Origin: Opitutia bacterium | GTDB lineage: Bacteria > Verrucomicrobiota > Verrucomicrobiia > Opitutales > Opitutaceae | Length of the DNA stretch: 64,000 nucleotides | Assembly: GCA_947474365.1 (NCBI GenBank) | Contig: CANJIU010000005.1 | Location: 1 to 64,000, forward strand | Direction: 5' to 3' | Part shown: one piece after another, positions 7,913 to 17,678 of the stretch | Layout: each line of letters starts with the position of its first letter | How positions within the stretch are numbered: the stretch's first letter is position 1 | Notes under the pieces: model-generated | What the model was told of the DNA's origin: nothing | What the model saw: the letters and a program-made list of their open reading frames with translations, nothing else | Database searches by the model: none | Position numbers and translations under genes: made by a program

Positions 7913-9565
7913 ATGAAACGACTCGTTGCCCTCGCTCTGCTTTCTCTTGTCGCCACGGCAGTCGCAGCCGAGCTTCCGCCGCTCGACCTGGGCGGCGTGC
8001 GGGAGGAGCACCGCATGATTCCGATGCGCGACGGAACGCGGCTTTCGGCGTATGTTTATTTCCCGAAGGGCGACGGTCCCTGGCCGGTCATCTTCGAGCA
8101 GCGCTACGTCGTGATCACCGGAACCGCCTCACGCCGCGAACTCGCGGCGCTGGCGGCGCAGGGATATGTGGCGGCGCGGGTCAGCTTCCGGGGCGCCCAG
8201 CTTTCCGAGGGCGTCTGGCGCGGCTACCGCTCGCTCGGCTGGGGGACGGAAAAGGACGGCTACGATCTCGTCGAGTGGCTGGCGCGGCAGCCGTGGAGCA
8301 ACGGGCGCGTCGGGAGCTTTGGCGGATCGCAGGGAGGCTTTGCGCAGAACTTTCTCGCGGTCACGCAGCCGCCGCATCTGGTGTGTCAATACATGACCGA
8401 CACCGGTCTCAGCCTGTTTCAGGAAGGCTATCGCATCGGCGGTGCGGCGCGGCCGGAGAGGTTCAAGAAGATGGACGAGGTGGCGAGGAATCCGGCCGAC
8501 AACCGCGCGCTGCTGGCGGAGTGGTACGGGCATCCGGTTTACGACGACTACTGGCGCGACGAGGACTGTTCGCGGCATTTTCCGGAGATGAACGTGCCGT
8601 GTTTCACCATCGGCAGCTGGTACGACTACATGTCGGTCGGTTCGATTCAGAGCTACATCGGCCGGCAGCATCGGGCGGGCGCGGCGTCCCGCGGGCGACA
8701 GCAACTCGTGCTCGGACCGTGGCTCCACGGCGGGCTGCCAAAATCGAACAAGATCGGGGAATTGGTTTACCCCGACAACGCGCGGTTCGACACGCCGACG
8801 CACATGGTCCGCTGGTTCGATCACTTTCTCAAAGGCGTGGACAACGGGGTGGAACGCGAGCCGGCGGTCCGCTACTACGTGATGGGGGCGGTGGGCGAGC
8901 CGGGTGCACCGGGCAACGTGTGGCGTACCGCGCCGGACTGGCCGGTGCCGGCGGCCGAGACGCCTTACTATTTTCATGCCGGAGGAAAACTCGACCGGAC
9001 GCCACCGGTCGACGCGACGTCGGCGACGTCGTACCAGAGCGATCCGGCGCATCCCATGGCGCTGCCGTATTCGTCGTTTCCCGGGGCGCGCGACGCTCGG
9101 GCCTTCGAGGCGCAGAAGGACGTGGTTACCTTTACGACTGAGCCGCTCGCGTCGCCCGTCGAATGGACGGGCAAGGTGCGGGTCGAACTGCAGGTAGCGT
9201 CGTCGGCGCGGGACACGGACTTCATCGTCCGGCTGACGGATGTTTATCCCGATGGCCGGAGCATCCTCATCATGGACTATGTGCGCCGGGCGCGATTTCG
9301 CGACGGCTGGGAGCGGGAGGTGTTGCTGACGCCCGGGGAGATTTGCCCGGTGGCGTTTGACATTGGCTCGCTGAGCCAGGTCTTCAACCGTGGCCATCGG
9401 ATTCGGGTGACGGTAGCGAGCACGGGAGCGCCGTTTTACGAGCCGAATCCGCAGACGGGCGAGCCGATGAGCATCGACTTTCCGGCCAAAACGGTCGTCG
9501 CGACGAACACCCTGTTTCACGATCGGGTGCATGCATCGCGCTTGATTGCACCCGTGGTGAAATGA
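7913..9565 (+). CDS. CocE/NonD family serine hydrolase (X-Pro dipeptidyl-peptidase S15-like), secreted
   Basis: The 550-residue protein starts at ATG 7913 with a signal peptide ending near AVAAE. An alpha/beta-hydrolase core follows with the nucleophile elbow SFGGSQGGF (Ser139). The C-terminal third is the jelly-roll domain typical of CocE/NonD acylases and S15 peptidases (features such as SSARDTDFIVRLTDVYPDG and RGHRIRVTVASTGAPFYEPN). Family members cleave acyl-ester or amide bonds; the substrate cannot be read from sequence. The stop overlaps the next start by four bases (ATGA at 9562-9565), so it is probably translated together with the lyase-like gene. Confidence 0.9.
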   Translation: MKRLVALALLSLVATAVAAELPPLDLGGVREEHRMIPMRDGTRLSAYVYFPKGDGPWPVIFEQRYVVITGTASRRELAALAAQGYVAARVSFRGAQLSEGVWRGYRSLGWGTEKDGYDLVEWLARQPWSNGRVGSFGGSQGGFAQNFLAVTQPPHLVCQYMTDTGLSLFQEGYRIGGAARPERFKKMDEVARNPADNRALLAEWYGHPVYDDYWRDEDCSRHFPEMNVPCFTIGSWYDYMSVGSIQSYIGRQHRAGAASRGRQQLVLGPWLHGGLPKSNKIGELVYPDNARFDTPTHMVRWFDHFLKGVDNGVEREPAVRYYVMGAVGEPGAPGNVWRTAPDWPVPAAETPYYFHAGGKLDRTPPVDATSATSYQSDPAHPMALPYSSFPGARDARAFEAQKDVVTFTTEPLASPVEWTGKVRVELQVASSARDTDFIVRLTDVYPDGRSILIMDYVRRARFRDGWEREVLLTPGEICPVAFDIGSLSQVFNRGHRIRVTVASTGAPFYEPNPQTGEPMSIDFPAKTVVATNTLFHDRVHASRLIAPVVK

Positions 9566-11994
9566 GCCGAGTGTCCCGTGGCATGAAGACTTCACTCCTG
9601 GTTGCGGCCTGGCTGGTTCTTTTTGCCGTGGCGCGGGTGCGGGGCGCGGTGGCGGATGTGACGCTGTCGGTCGCGGAGCCCGCCGGGGTCGCGCGAATCG
9701 GATGGCCGGTGACGAGTGGCGTGCCGTTTGCGGCGGGGACGCTTTCGGATCCGAAGGATCTCACGCTCTGGAACGACGAGGGTGGGGCGGTGCCGCTTCA
9801 AACCGATGTCCTGACCCGCTGGCCGGACGGCTCGGTGCGCTGGCTGCTGGTTGATTTTCAAACAGACCTCACGGCGAAGCAGCGGCGGCGTTTCAGGCTG
9901 CGACCGACGAGTGGCGCGTCGGTCGCGCCGGCGGGGTCGCCCCTGCGCGTCTCGACCGACGCCGGACGCACGGTCATCGACACGGGGCCGCTGCGGATTG
10001 AATTGAATGCGGAGCACTTCGACCTGCTCGGGGCGGTGTGGCTTGACCGCAATCGCGACGGGAAGTTCACTCCTGATGAGCGGGTGACGCGCGGTGGTGG
10101 GCTGTTTGTGCGCGACCTGCAGGGCCGACGGTACGGATCGGGCGCGGCGCCGGCGGAATTTGTGGTCGAGGAGTCCGGGCCGCTGCGCGTGTGCGTGCGC
10201 GTGACGGGGCGGCATGCGGCGGCGGAGGGCTCGTTGTTCAGCTATGTCGTGCGGTTGCACGCGTACCGGGGACAGCCCTACGTGCGGGTGTTTCACACGT
10301 TTACCAACGACGCGCAGGAGGCGGTGATGACGGGAATCAAGGAATTGGGCGTGACGCTGAAGCTGGCACCCGAAGCCGGGGCGAGTCGCTCCGCGCTGGT
10401 CGGCGGACGACCCGCGGGGGATGGCGGCCTGTTTCAGCGTGACGAAAACCACTACACGGTGAGCGGGCAGGACGCAGGCGCGCGGGCTCCGGGCTGGGCG
10501 ATGGAGACGGGCGCGAGCGCTGGCTTCGCCCTGGGCGTGCGGGAATTCTGGCAGCAATGGCCGAAGTCGATCGACGTGCGCGACGGCGAGGTTGCGCTCG
10601 GGCTTTGTCCCGAACTTCCGGCGGGGCTCTATGACGGCAAGCCGCTGGTGGAGGAAAATAAACTCTACTACGCGCTGCGGCGCGGCGCGCACACGTTCAA
10701 GGTCGGCGTAGCCAAGACCCACGAGTTGTGGGCGCAGTTCTTTGCGGCGCCGGCGCATCCGGAGGCGATGGCGGATTTCTCCCGGGCGGCGGAGGAGTCG
10801 CTCCTCGCGACCTGCGAACCGGACTACGCGTGCGGCACGGGAGCGGCCGGGGTTTTTCCCCGGGCGGACGCGAAGCGCTTCTCCGGCTACGATTCCTGGT
10901 TTGAACGTGCCCTGGATGGCCACTTGAAGCGGCGCGATCAGGTGCGCGAGTACGGCATGCTCAATTACGGCGATTGGTACGGCGAACGGGAGGTCAATTG
11001 GGGCAACCTCGAGTATGACCTGCAGCGCGGGATGTTCATCCAGTACCTGCGCACTGGAGACCGGCGCTTCTTTCTGCGGGGCGCGCAGGCGGTGCGGCAT
11101 CATATCGACGTCGATGTCGTGCACGCCACGAATCCGCTCCTGAAAAACCCGTGGGGACTTCCGCCGAAGGTGGGGGAGATTTGGCTGCACAGCCTGAACC
11201 ACACCGGCGGTTATTATGCGAATGCGCCGCTTCCGGTCGACCGCACCTATCAGATGGGACACAGTTCCAATTACGGACACGTTTGGGTGTCGGGCGACCT
11301 CGACTATTATTGCCTCACGGGCGATCGCCGGGCCCGCGAGGTGGCGTTGCAGGTGGCGGACATGATGGCGTCGACGATGACCGCGAAGGTGGGCACGCAC
11401 ATCCGCACGCTGGGCTGGCCCACGATTTTGGTGCTGTCGGCCTACGAAGCGACCGGTGACAAGCGCTACCTGGAGGCGGCGACGCGAAACTGGCACGCGC
11501 TGCGGGAGGGGCTCGATCTGAAACGCGGCTGGGTGGTCAAACTCGCCGGTGATCATTGCCTCCACCCGGCCGGAAGCACGCTAAAGGAACGAGAGACGAT
11601 CTACCGCGATCAGCGTTGCGAGGGCAATGTGCCGTTCATGGAGGGCCTGACGCTCTGCGCCCTCGCGCGGTACCACCGGTTCACGGGAGACCCGGAAGTG
11701 CTCCGGGCCATCACCGTGGGTGTTGACCAGATGATTCGCGAATGCTGGCAGGACGACGTGAAGACGTTCCGCTACACGGCCTGCCCCCTGTCACAGAAAA
11801 CTTCCTACGGACTGTTCATGCTGTCGGCCGAGGCGATCGCCTACGAGGCCGCACTCACGGGCAACCGCGAGCATCGCCGCATCCTCCGGGAGGGATTCCG
11901 CTCCGCGATCGCGAAGAGCGGTGGCGACAGTTTTGGGAAGGGCCTCGCGCAGATGACGTTTTTCGCGCCGTTTGCGCTCGGAGAACTCGAGTAG
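9562..11994 (+). CDS. Exo-rhamnogalacturonan lyase-like protein (PL26/PcRGLX-type)
   Basis: This is a secreted protein of 810 residues, or 803 if started at ATG 9583 (MKTSLLVAAW), which places the signal peptide at the very N-terminus. The N-terminal domain starts with LSVAEPAGVARIGWPVTSG and contains WPDGSVRWLLVDF, typical of the PcRGLX family. The C-terminal half is an alpha/alpha-barrel-like region with NYGDWYGEREVNWGNLEYD, HSLNHTGGYY and GHSSNYGHVWVSGDLDYYC. Family members cleave rhamnogalacturonan I from the chain end by beta-elimination. Bacterial relatives are mostly uncharacterised, so the exact polymer is uncertain. It overlaps the hydrolase gene by 4 bases and opens the polysaccharide locus. 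Confidence 0.75.
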   Translation: MSRVSRGMKTSLLVAAWLVLFAVARVRGAVADVTLSVAEPAGVARIGWPVTSGVPFAAGTLSDPKDLTLWNDEGGAVPLQTDVLTRWPDGSVRWLLVDFQTDLTAKQRRRFRLRPTSGASVAPAGSPLRVSTDAGRTVIDTGPLRIELNAEHFDLLGAVWLDRNRDGKFTPDERVTRGGGLFVRDLQGRRYGSGAAPAEFVVEESGPLRVCVRVTGRHAAAEGSLFSYVVRLHAYRGQPYVRVFHTFTNDAQEAVMTGIKELGVTLKLAPEAGASRSALVGGRPAGDGGLFQRDENHYTVSGQDAGARAPGWAMETGASAGFALGVREFWQQWPKSIDVRDGEVALGLCPELPAGLYDGKPLVEENKLYYALRRGAHTFKVGVAKTHELWAQFFAAPAHPEAMADFSRAAEESLLATCEPDYACGTGAAGVFPRADAKRFSGYDSWFERALDGHLKRRDQVREYGMLNYGDWYGEREVNWGNLEYDLQRGMFIQYLRTGDRRFFLRGAQAVRHHIDVDVVHATNPLLKNPWGLPPKVGEIWLHSLNHTGGYYANAPLPVDRTYQMGHSSNYGHVWVSGDLDYYCLTGDRRAREVALQVADMMASTMTAKVGTHIRTLGWPTILVLSAYEATGDKRYLEAATRNWHALREGLDLKRGWVVKLAGDHCLHPAGSTLKERETIYRDQRCEGNVPFMEGLTLCALARYHRFTGDPEVLRAITVGVDQMIRECWQDDVKTFRYTACPLSQKTSYGLFMLSAEAIAYEAALTGNREHRRILREGFRSAIAKSGGDSFGKGLAQMTFFAPFALGELE

Positions 11995-12027
11995 GCGACC
12001 GGGTGGTCGACGTTCGCCTCCGGACGT

Positions 12028-13179
12028 TCAGACACGCAGGACGGGAGTCATTTCCGCCGCGAGCCGGTCGGAGATTTCGTTGAAACCGTCGGACGACGGA
12101 TGGAGCAGGTCGAAACAAAGCCCCGTCGTGCGGGTGAAGAGACGGCGGCCGTCGAGATGCCGGACGTGCGACAGTTTGAGCGCGGCGACGGCATCGCGCA
12201 CGACGGCGCGGAATTCCGCGCGCTTGGGATCGGCCTCGAGGTCCTTGCCGGAGGTGAAGATGTCGATGACGAAGATCGGGCGGGCGGGACGCACGGCGAC
12301 GATGGGGCGGAGGAACCGGTCCACCCGGCGGGCAAACTCGGCGGTCGAGATGGGGCGGAGCAGATTCACGCCCAATTCCAGCGTGGCGAAATCCCAGTCG
12401 GGACGGACCGCGATCCAGTCGGCCATTTCCGGTTCGAGGTAGGCGGCGGCGCCGAACCCGAGATTCAGAACGTCGGCGCCGAGAGCGCGTCCGACCTGGG
12501 CGGGATAGGTTTCTCCCGCACGCAGCGCATAAGAGCCGTGGGTGATGGATGACCCATAGGCCAGGTAGGTGCGTCGCGGAAGCTGGTCGGCGCGCGGTGG
12601 GGTGATTTCGCCCTCAAGGCGGAGAATCTGCGTCTCCGGCATGTAGGGAAGCGCGAGGCGCACGAGTGACGGATCGAACGCGTTGGCGTTCCCCGGAGGT
12701 GATTCCTCCCGAAGTTTGGCGAGGTTGGAGCGCGGCTTGATCACCAACGTCGTCCATTGCTCGCGGATTTCCTCACAGCGCATCAGGAATCCGCCCTGGT
12801 AAAGTTCGGCGAGCACGGGCCAGCCCTGGGCCTTGCCGCCCCGGTTCTCGACGTAACGAAGCGTGATTTTGGCCTCCGGCCCGGTGAGGTTGAAGCGCAG
12901 TTCGGCGCCGGCCGCCGCAAACGAGCGGGTCTTCCCCATCGCGTTCATCTTTTCCCAGACCTGCGTCGGGACGCGACAGAGCCGAAAACCCTCGCCACTT
13001 GGGAGCGGTTCGAGGCGCTCGACGTTGTGCAGATGGGCGTTCTGAAAAACGAGCGGAGCACGCGGGCGGGAGGGGGCTGGGGCGGCGGGCGGCGCGGCGA
13101 GTGCCCGCTGGGCTGCCGCCAGTCCGGCGCCGAGGAGCAGCGGCGCGCGGTGAAGAAACTCGCGGCGGTCGATTTTCAT
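12028..13179 (-). CDS. SGNH/GDSL-family esterase, exported
   Basis: The protein has 383 residues from ATG 13179. The N-terminus MKIDRREFLHR followed by a hydrophobic stretch looks like a Tat-type signal. A beta-sandwich-like N-terminal domain (about residues 40-195) precedes the SGNH hydrolase core: AYGSSITHG (nucleophile Ser211 by position), NLGFGA (block II Gly), LELGVNLL (block III Asn272) and DLLHPSSDG (catalytic Asp357 and His360). Such enzymes often remove acetyl groups from polysaccharides, which fits the neighbours, but the substrate is inferred. It is followed upstream by a sialidase-like gene on the same strand, 77 bases away, so the two may form an operon. Confidence 0.85.
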   Translation of the reverse strand: MKIDRREFLHRAPLLLGAGLAAAQRALAAPPAAPAPSRPRAPLVFQNAHLHNVERLEPLPSGEGFRLCRVPTQVWEKMNAMGKTRSFAAAGAELRFNLTGPEAKITLRYVENRGGKAQGWPVLAELYQGGFLMRCEEIREQWTTLVIKPRSNLAKLREESPPGNANAFDPSLVRLALPYMPETQILRLEGEITPPRADQLPRRTYLAYGSSITHGSYALRAGETYPAQVGRALGADVLNLGFGAAAYLEPEMADWIAVRPDWDFATLELGVNLLRPISTAEFARRVDRFLRPIVAVRPARPIFVIDIFTSGKDLEADPKRAEFRAVVRDAVAALKLSHVRHLDGRRLFTRTTGLCFDLLHPSSDGFNEISDRLAAEMTPVLRV

Positions 13180-13256
13180 CGTGAAGGGACGGAGAGGGAA
13201 GGGCGGGGAAGGACGGATCTCGGGCGGGCGTCGAGGAGAGGATCGTGGTTCGCTCG

Positions 13257-14339
13257 TCACCGCTGCATCACCCACGGCAGGTTGAAGCGCGCGATCTTCA
13301 GGTCGGCGGAAAACCCAACCGTATAGGCGGCGATGATCGTCTTGTTCCGCGTCACGCCGAGTTCCGAGTACCACGCTTTCGCGTCGATGACCTTGCGATC
13401 TGACCAGGTGCGGCCCTCGTCGAGGCTGTAGGTGATGTTGAGCGCACGATCCTTCATGTCGATCAGCCCGGACATCAGGAGGACGTTGGCGGTGCCGTCG
13501 CGTTTTGTCGAATACCGCGCGAGGCCGGGGTTCCGCCCGAGGGTGGTGAAGACGTTATGGTGGTCGCCCTGCTCGGCGAGGGTTTCTCCGGAATCGCCGT
13601 AGATGCGAAATGCGGTGGATTTGCGGGTGATGAGATAGACGGAATTGGCGGGAGTGCCATCGTCGTGGACGAGGGCGACGGCCTTGGTTTCCACGGTCTC
13701 GGTCTTGCCCGAGGTTCTCCAGGAGGCGCCGTGGTCGTCGCTGTAGAGGAGATTGCCGCGTCCGGGAATGACGAGCCGGCCGTCGGCGAATTGAAAACCG
13801 TGGCCACCGTTGCTCGGCTTGGACTCCGGGTGGCCGTCGTTCTTCACCAGCAACGGCTCGCTCCACGTGGCCCCTTCGTCGGTGCTCCGGCGCCCGTGCC
13901 AGACGAGTTGCTCCGGTTTCCACTTGGCTGGCCCGACGGTGTAGAAGGCCAGGAGAGTGTGCGGGCGGGTGGTGCGATCCTCGACAAGCATGCAGCTGTA
14001 TCCGATTTGGCCCGACTTTCCGGATTCGAAGAGCTTGACGGGCGGGCGCCAGGTGGAGCCCTGGTCGAGGCTGCGGGTGACGACGACGTCGGACGGATCG
14101 AAGTCGCCCTTGGTGATGCGGCTCTGAGCGATCAGCAGAACCGTGTCCGCCTCCGTCACCAGCACGCCGGGCAGGTGGACAAGACCGGTGAGAACCGGCT
14201 GGGAAAGGATTTCGAAAAACGGCGCGGCCGTCGCGGGAGGGGTGGGTGCGGCAACGCAGACCGTGGCGACGAAAATCAAGGTGGCCAGCGAGCGGGCTGC
14301 TGCGTCGCAACCGAGCCGGAAGAGTGGAAAAGAGTTCAA
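13257..14339 (-). CDS. Sialidase-like BNR-repeat protein, secreted
   Basis: The 360-residue protein has a signal peptide (ATLIFVATVCVAAPTPPATAA). Four Asp-box motifs mark a six-bladed sialidase propeller: SLDQGSTW, STDEGATW, SDDHGASW and SLDEGRTW. Bacterial members of this group include true exo-sialidases but also hydrolases for other sugars. I do not see an unambiguous arginine triad, so sialic acid as substrate is not established. The stop codon is TGA at 13257-13259. Confidence 0.82.
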   Translation of the reverse strand: MNSFPLFRLGCDAAARSLATLIFVATVCVAAPTPPATAAPFFEILSQPVLTGLVHLPGVLVTEADTVLLIAQSRITKGDFDPSDVVVTRSLDQGSTWRPPVKLFESGKSGQIGYSCMLVEDRTTRPHTLLAFYTVGPAKWKPEQLVWHGRRSTDEGATWSEPLLVKNDGHPESKPSNGGHGFQFADGRLVIPGRGNLLYSDDHGASWRTSGKTETVETKAVALVHDDGTPANSVYLITRKSTAFRIYGDSGETLAEQGDHHNVFTTLGRNPGLARYSTKRDGTANVLLMSGLIDMKDRALNITYSLDEGRTWSDRKVIDAKAWYSELGVTRNKTIIAAYTVGFSADLKIARFNLPWVMQR

Positions 14340-14475
14340 GGTGTGAATCAGGTCAGGCGGATGGGTTCTGAATGAGTCAGCCGGGCGTGGGTTCCGTGGG
14401 CCAATTCAATCCAGTGGCCCGTCGGACGGACCACTTGGGTGGTGGGCCGGCGTCCGACGCCCGGAGTTTATTCGG

Positions 14476-14649
14476 ATGCCGCGTCAACCTGCCGTGAACA
14501 GCGGTGGCGGGATGGTGCAGTGCGATAGTCGGTTTGCGTTTACTCCCGGTCGAACGCGGAAAATCACTGTCAATCCGGACGGAAGCGCCTATGCCGTTCG
14601 GATCATTGATCCGCGCCAGTTCATCCTGACCACCACCTTTGAGCTCTAA
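14476..14649 (+). pseudogene. C-terminal remnant of a TonB-dependent receptor
   Basis: A short frame reaching TAA at 14647-14649 ends with AVRIIDPRQFILTTTFEL, which has the form of the last beta-strand of TonB-dependent outer-membrane receptors (EPR-x-hydrophobic-x-TTTF with an aromatic or hydrophobic C-terminus). The preceding part TPGRTRKITVNPDG is compatible with the penultimate strand. Further upstream the frame stays open but no longer looks like a receptor. No plug or barrel sequence precedes it, so it would be a leftover of a much larger gene. The match is short and the call is tentative. Confidence 0.35.
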
Positions 14650-14662
14650 CATTTCGCCGTTC

Positions 14663-16120
14663 ATGGCCCGCACCGGGTCCGCGCTTCGCTGGTCGTTTGC
14701 CGTGCTTGTCTGCGGTGCATTCTGCTTCGCCGCCAATGTCGATTACTTTGCAGACAACGGTTACGGCAATACGCTGAGCACCGAGCAGCACCCGACCGGG
14801 GAGCACTTCAATGGCGTCACCTACGTCGCGTACCAGGGGCCGCACGAGGATCCCTATGTCGCCGCCTATGTTCACGCCACGGGCCGATGGATCGGGCCGG
14901 TGCATGCGGGCGTGAACACGATGGGAAAATCTCCGGATCAAATCGACAAGGGAGAACTCGACAACCACGGGAAACCCGCGTTGGTCGTCGATCGGCAGGG
15001 GTACCTCCACCTCGTCTTTGGTTCGCATGGGGGCGACCCGAAACACGGCAAGAATCCCCTCGGGGAGTTCTACATGGGGGAGAAGGGCAAGATGACCCAC
15101 GTTGTTTCGGAAAAGCCCGGTGATATCTCCGCGTGGCGGACGTTGGACAACCTCCCGGCGTTCGGCACGTACAACCAGTGGGTGAAACTCGCCAACGGCG
15201 ACTTGTATCTGTTTTACCGGCACGGCGGCCACCGCAGCGACTGGGTTTACCAGAAGTCGGTGGACGACGGTCGGACGTTTTCCGCGCCGGTCTCCGTCCT
15301 TAAGCACAAGGTCAGCGCGAGGTCGCCCACGGACGATGACGCGTGGTATGCCTGGTTCGAAAATGGCAAGGGCGACACGATCACCGCCTCGTACATCTAT
15401 CACCCCTGTGGCCGACCGACGCATTCGGGTCAGCGCGAGAACACCTATTACATGCTGATGGATTGCCGCGACGGCTCATGGACCAATGTCCAGGGCCAGC
15501 ATCTGACGCTGCCGGTGACCAAGGAACTGGCCGACAAGGCGACCTTGATTGAGTCCACCGGGAAGGATCGGCCATCGCATGGCACCTGCCATGTCGACGC
15601 CGACGGGCGGCCGCATCTCTGTTTTCCGTTTGGCGCAAACGTGCGCTATTATCGTTGGGACGGAAAAGCCTGGCAGAAACCGGTGATGGTTGCGGCGGGA
15701 CTTGGGCGAGTGAATGACGGTGACTTCGTGGTCGATTCGCCGACGACGGTCCGGATGATATTAGGGCTGGCCAATTCCGGCCTCGACGAGGTCGGCTGGT
15801 GGAAGACGACCGACGGCGGACTCAATTGGGTGAAGGGCCCGGTCCTCATCTCCTCGCCGTCGATGGGATTTCAGACTTCGGTAATCATCCGGAATGCCCA
15901 TCCCGATGCCCAGATGTTGCTGGCCGCCGTGTTGGCGAATGAGGAACACCTGTATCGCCGGATGTATCTGGTCGGCGAACACGGCCCACTTGGCCGGCCG
16001 GAGGCGGAGGCGAGCCACCTCGGTGATCGTTTGGATCAACTCAAGCTCCTGCCCAAGGGGACACCCAAGGCGGAAGCGAAGCGGAAGAAGAAAGCCAGTC
16101 AGATCGGGGAGGAGCCGTGA
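14663..16120 (+). CDS. BNR_4-type repeat protein, possible polysaccharide lyase
   Basis: The 485-residue secreted protein starts at ATG 14663 and has a signal peptide (WSFAVLVCGAFCFAAN). It shows the pattern of the BNR_4 repeat family: VAYQGPHEDPYVAAY, DNHGKPALVVDRQGYLHLVFG with SHGG, a YHPCG segment, NTYYMLMD and GTCHVDADGRPHLCF. Proteins of this seven-bladed propeller type include ulvan lyases (PL24/PL25) in which His and Tyr residues act in beta-elimination. The conserved His and Tyr positions here are compatible, but I cannot assign a lyase subfamily. The C-terminus is a Lys-rich tail. The sulfatase gene follows on the same strand about 100 bases later. Confidence 0.65.
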   Translation: MARTGSALRWSFAVLVCGAFCFAANVDYFADNGYGNTLSTEQHPTGEHFNGVTYVAYQGPHEDPYVAAYVHATGRWIGPVHAGVNTMGKSPDQIDKGELDNHGKPALVVDRQGYLHLVFGSHGGDPKHGKNPLGEFYMGEKGKMTHVVSEKPGDISAWRTLDNLPAFGTYNQWVKLANGDLYLFYRHGGHRSDWVYQKSVDDGRTFSAPVSVLKHKVSARSPTDDDAWYAWFENGKGDTITASYIYHPCGRPTHSGQRENTYYMLMDCRDGSWTNVQGQHLTLPVTKELADKATLIESTGKDRPSHGTCHVDADGRPHLCFPFGANVRYYRWDGKAWQKPVMVAAGLGRVNDGDFVVDSPTTVRMILGLANSGLDEVGWWKTTDGGLNWVKGPVLISSPSMGFQTSVIIRNAHPDAQMLLAAVLANEEHLYRRMYLVGEHGPLGRPEAEASHLGDRLDQLKLLPKGTPKAEAKRKKKASQIGEEP

Positions 16121-16226
16121 CCTGGCTCCCCGCGAAAGACGCTTCGTTGGCCGGGTGGTCGAGGCTTTAGGGTTCCTCGCCTGACCTTGCTCCTGGCGCC
16201 GGGCCTGATTGGCTCTTCGTACCTCC

Positions 16227-17654
16227 ATGCGACATTTCCTCCGCCCGCTCATCGCCCTGGCTGCCGTGGTGACGATCGCCTCTGCGGCGCCGCCCAACAT
16301 TGTCTTTATCATGACCGACCAGCAGTCGGCCGATGCGTTGAGCTGTCGGATGGGTGATCGTTATCTCAAAACTCCGGCGCTCGACAGCTTGGCGGCGCGC
16401 GGGACTTTTTTCTCGCGGGCCTATACGCCCAATCCGCTGTGCATGCCGGCGCGCAATTCGATTTTCACCGGACGTTATCCGCACGAGACCGGCGTCACCG
16501 ACAACTCGAAGGCGTCGCTCGATCCCTCCGAGTTTGTCACGATGGGAACGTATTTCCGCCGGGCGGGATACCAGACCGCGTATTTTGGGAAGTGGCATCT
16601 TGCGTACGACGAGGCCGCTCCGAAAGCCCATGGATTCGACATGCTCGAGTCGGGCCATCTCGACGCCGAAAACGCCGCGCACGCCGCAAAATTTCTATCC
16701 GGAAAGCACGCGAAGCCGTTCCTGCTCGTCGTGAGTTTTCTCAATCCGCACAACGTCTGCCAGCTCGCGCGCGACCAGTCCTTGAACAACGGCCCGATCG
16801 GCGAACCGCCGCCCGTCGCCCAGCGCCCACCGGCTCCGGCGAACCTGGCGCCGCCGCGCAACGAGCCCGACACGATGACGCGCATCCGCGCCGGCTACCA
16901 CGCCAACCCGGCGTTTCCAGTCGGGAATTTTTCTCCCGAGCGGTGGCAGACGCTCCGGTGGGGATACTACCGTCTGATCGAAAAGGTCGACGCCGAGATT
17001 GGGAAGGTCCTCGCCGCGATTCGCGCCGCCGGGTTGGAGGAAAACACCCTCATCGTTTTTACCACCGACCACGGTGAGTGTGCGGGTGCGCACGGCTTCA
17101 ATCAGAAGACGGTGTTTTACGAGGAGTCCGCACGGGTGCCGCTGATCGTCAGCGCGCCGGGACAGAAAGTCGGCCGGGTGTCCGACAAGTTCGTCAACAC
17201 CGGCGCCGACATTCTGCCGACGATGTTCGACTTCACTGGCGTGCCGCAGCCCGCAAAGCTGACCGGAAGCAGCCTCCGCCCGCTCACGACGGGGCAGTCC
17301 GTCGCCGGTTGGCGCGACCACGTTGTGGTGCAGAACAACATGTCGCAGACGTTCGCCGTTGACGGCAATGTGCCGACGACCGAGGGCCGCATGATTCGCA
17401 CGGACCGTTTCAAGTACTGCGTCTACGCCCACGGCGAACACCGTGAGTCACTCGTGGACTTGAAGAATGATCCGGGCGAGATGACCAACCTTGCCCGTGA
17501 GCCAGCACATCGGGAAACGCTGCTCGCGATGCGCGAACGCTTGCGAAAATGGGGTGTCGAGCACCACGACCCGTTGATTGCCGAGATGCTGGCGGACGAC
17601 GTGAAGCCTCGACCGTTTGCGATTTTGAAGACCCCGAAAAACCAGAAGGGGTAA
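16227..17654 (+). CDS. Cys-type sulfatase (family S1), secreted
   Basis: The 475-residue protein starts at ATG 16227, directly before the signal peptide (FLRPLIALAAVVTIASA). The core motifs are PNIVFIMTDQQ (metal ligand Asp31), LCMPARNSIFTGRYPHETG (Cys72 in C-X-P-X-R, the residue turned into formylglycine, with Arg76), GKWHL, and FTTDHGE (metal-binding Asp and His). It should release sulfate from a carbohydrate or aryl ester in the periplasm or outside the cell. Maturation could be done by the radical SAM maturase encoded at 22202-23476. It follows the BNR_4 gene closely on the same strand. Confidence 0.92.
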   Translation: MRHFLRPLIALAAVVTIASAAPPNIVFIMTDQQSADALSCRMGDRYLKTPALDSLAARGTFFSRAYTPNPLCMPARNSIFTGRYPHETGVTDNSKASLDPSEFVTMGTYFRRAGYQTAYFGKWHLAYDEAAPKAHGFDMLESGHLDAENAAHAAKFLSGKHAKPFLLVVSFLNPHNVCQLARDQSLNNGPIGEPPPVAQRPPAPANLAPPRNEPDTMTRIRAGYHANPAFPVGNFSPERWQTLRWGYYRLIEKVDAEIGKVLAAIRAAGLEENTLIVFTTDHGECAGAHGFNQKTVFYEESARVPLIVSAPGQKVGRVSDKFVNTGADILPTMFDFTGVPQPAKLTGSSLRPLTTGQSVAGWRDHVVVQNNMSQTFAVDGNVPTTEGRMIRTDRFKYCVYAHGEHRESLVDLKNDPGEMTNLAREPAHRETLLAMRERLRKWGVEHHDPLIAEMLADDVKPRPFAILKTPKNQKG

Positions 17655-17678
17655 CCGGGGCGGAATCTTCAGGACGAC

